Source: DAIRDK01 sp035403225 (GTDB lineage Bacteria > Bacteroidota > Bacteroidia > Bacteroidales > FEN-979). From it: 64,000 nucleotides of DNA. Below, piece by piece: positions 63,823-64,000 of this stretch (the stretch's first letter is position 1; each line of letters opens with the position of its first letter). The notes under the pieces are model-generated. The model saw only the letters and a list, made by a program, of their open reading frames with translations, was not told the origin of the DNA and ran no database searches. Position numbers and translations under genes: made by a program. The DNA lies in the NCBI GenBank assembly GCA_035403225.1, contig DAONET010000004.1:53444-117443 (forward strand), read 5' to 3'.

Positions 63823-63830
63823 TATCTTTG
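63823..63830 (+). promoter_or_regulatory. -7 box (TATCTTTG) of the last gene
   Basis: Full TAnnTTTG match 43 bases before the ATG at 63874. The remainder of the spacer from 63637 shows no gene. Confidence 0.5.
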
Positions 63831-63873
63831 TAAAAAATGAATCTTTGCAATAAAAAAAGCAATCCCATTTCCT

Positions 63874-64000
63874 ATGAAAACAGCATCATTGACACTGTTG
63901 ATTTCAATCCTTGCATTCGGTATGTCAGTCTGGGCACAGGATTGCAGTTCATCCTATTTCCTCACGAAACAGGGAACAAAGATCGAGACAACCAGTTACA
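63874..64000 (+). CDS. Exported protein, N-terminal part only
   Basis: The last 127 bases encode 42 residues and run off the window. A signal peptide (TASLTLLISILAFGMSVWAQ) is followed by DCSSSYFLTKQGTKIETTSY. This resembles the start of small periplasmic or surface proteins found in many Bacteroidota (C-x(4)-YF-x-L-K-x-G-T-x-x-E-x-T-x-Y), whose function is not known to me. Confidence 0.6.
   Translation, partial: MKTASLTLLISILAFGMSVWAQDCSSSYFLTKQGTKIETTSY

Noticed and set aside
1..64000. CRISPR array, insertion sequence, prophage or rRNA
   Set aside because: No regularly spaced repeats, transposase, integrase, phage structural gene or rRNA segment was seen on either strand.

Overview
The window looks like a scaffold from a Gram-negative member of the Bacteroidota (Bacteroidales/Marinilabiliales-like), probably from a draft or metagenome assembly. 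Supporting signs: an -7 box of the TAnnTTTG type in front of many genes; a C-terminal type IX secretion (T9SS) sorting domain on a large exported protein and the gliding/T9SS lipoprotein GldH; the Bacteroidota-style fusions DAHP synthase-chorismate mutase and MurF-alanine racemase; a di-heme type succinate dehydrogenase/fumarate reductase; and MqnC of the futalosine menaquinone route. Shine-Dalgarno sequences are mostly absent. A run of 100 N at 29135-29234 flanked by an exact 55-base duplication shows an unmerged assembly join.

Layout. 1-13610: housekeeping genes (CorA end, DAHP synthase/chorismate mutase, AsnRS, RecJ, phosphofructokinase, a coiled-coil membrane protein, a C69 dipeptidase, two outer-membrane-type proteins followed by the Kdo transferase WaaA, and MqnC). 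13691-18780: leucyl aminopeptidase, PdxA and MurF-Alr. 18790-40135: a large surface-glycan locus: a polyprenyl-phosphate-sugar synthase-like GT2, three GT-C type membrane glycosyltransferases, an AlgI-like MBOAT O-acyltransferase, two AlgX/AlgJ-like partners, a T9SS-sorted papain-fold protein, a membrane-anchored beta-propeller protein, a GH16-like lipoprotein and an LtaS-like phospho-alditol transferase. 40163-49781: saccharopine-dehydrogenase-like enzyme, then a long minus-strand run sdhC-sdhA-sdhB-holB-ricT-gldH-pbp1A. 49945-60713: PepP, alpha/beta hydrolase, the yicC-gmk-nadD operon, a phospholipase D/cardiolipin synthase-like protein, an EamA transporter, Hsp20, glutamine synthetase, TerC and MeaB. 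60870-64000: an acyltransferase, tRNA-Lys(CTT), a GDPD/menorin-like lipoprotein and the start of another exported protein.

The most interesting signal is a beta-sandwich-like module of about 145 residues that I can align by eye in five otherwise unrelated proteins: two GT-C glycosyltransferases, the beta-propeller protein, the LtaS-like transferase, and, 20 kb away, the acyltransferase at 60870. Its core is W-x(n)-P-x(n)-[VMT][YFI][LFV]WN-x(n)-DD. Different glycan-modifying membrane enzymes appear to share one extracytoplasmic recognition module, which suggests that they act on a common surface polymer. The genes from 27816 to 40135 are nearly contiguous, with short gaps or overlapping start/stop codons, so they probably form one operon. 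No flippase, polymerase or ABC exporter is visible, so the pathway is incomplete within this window.
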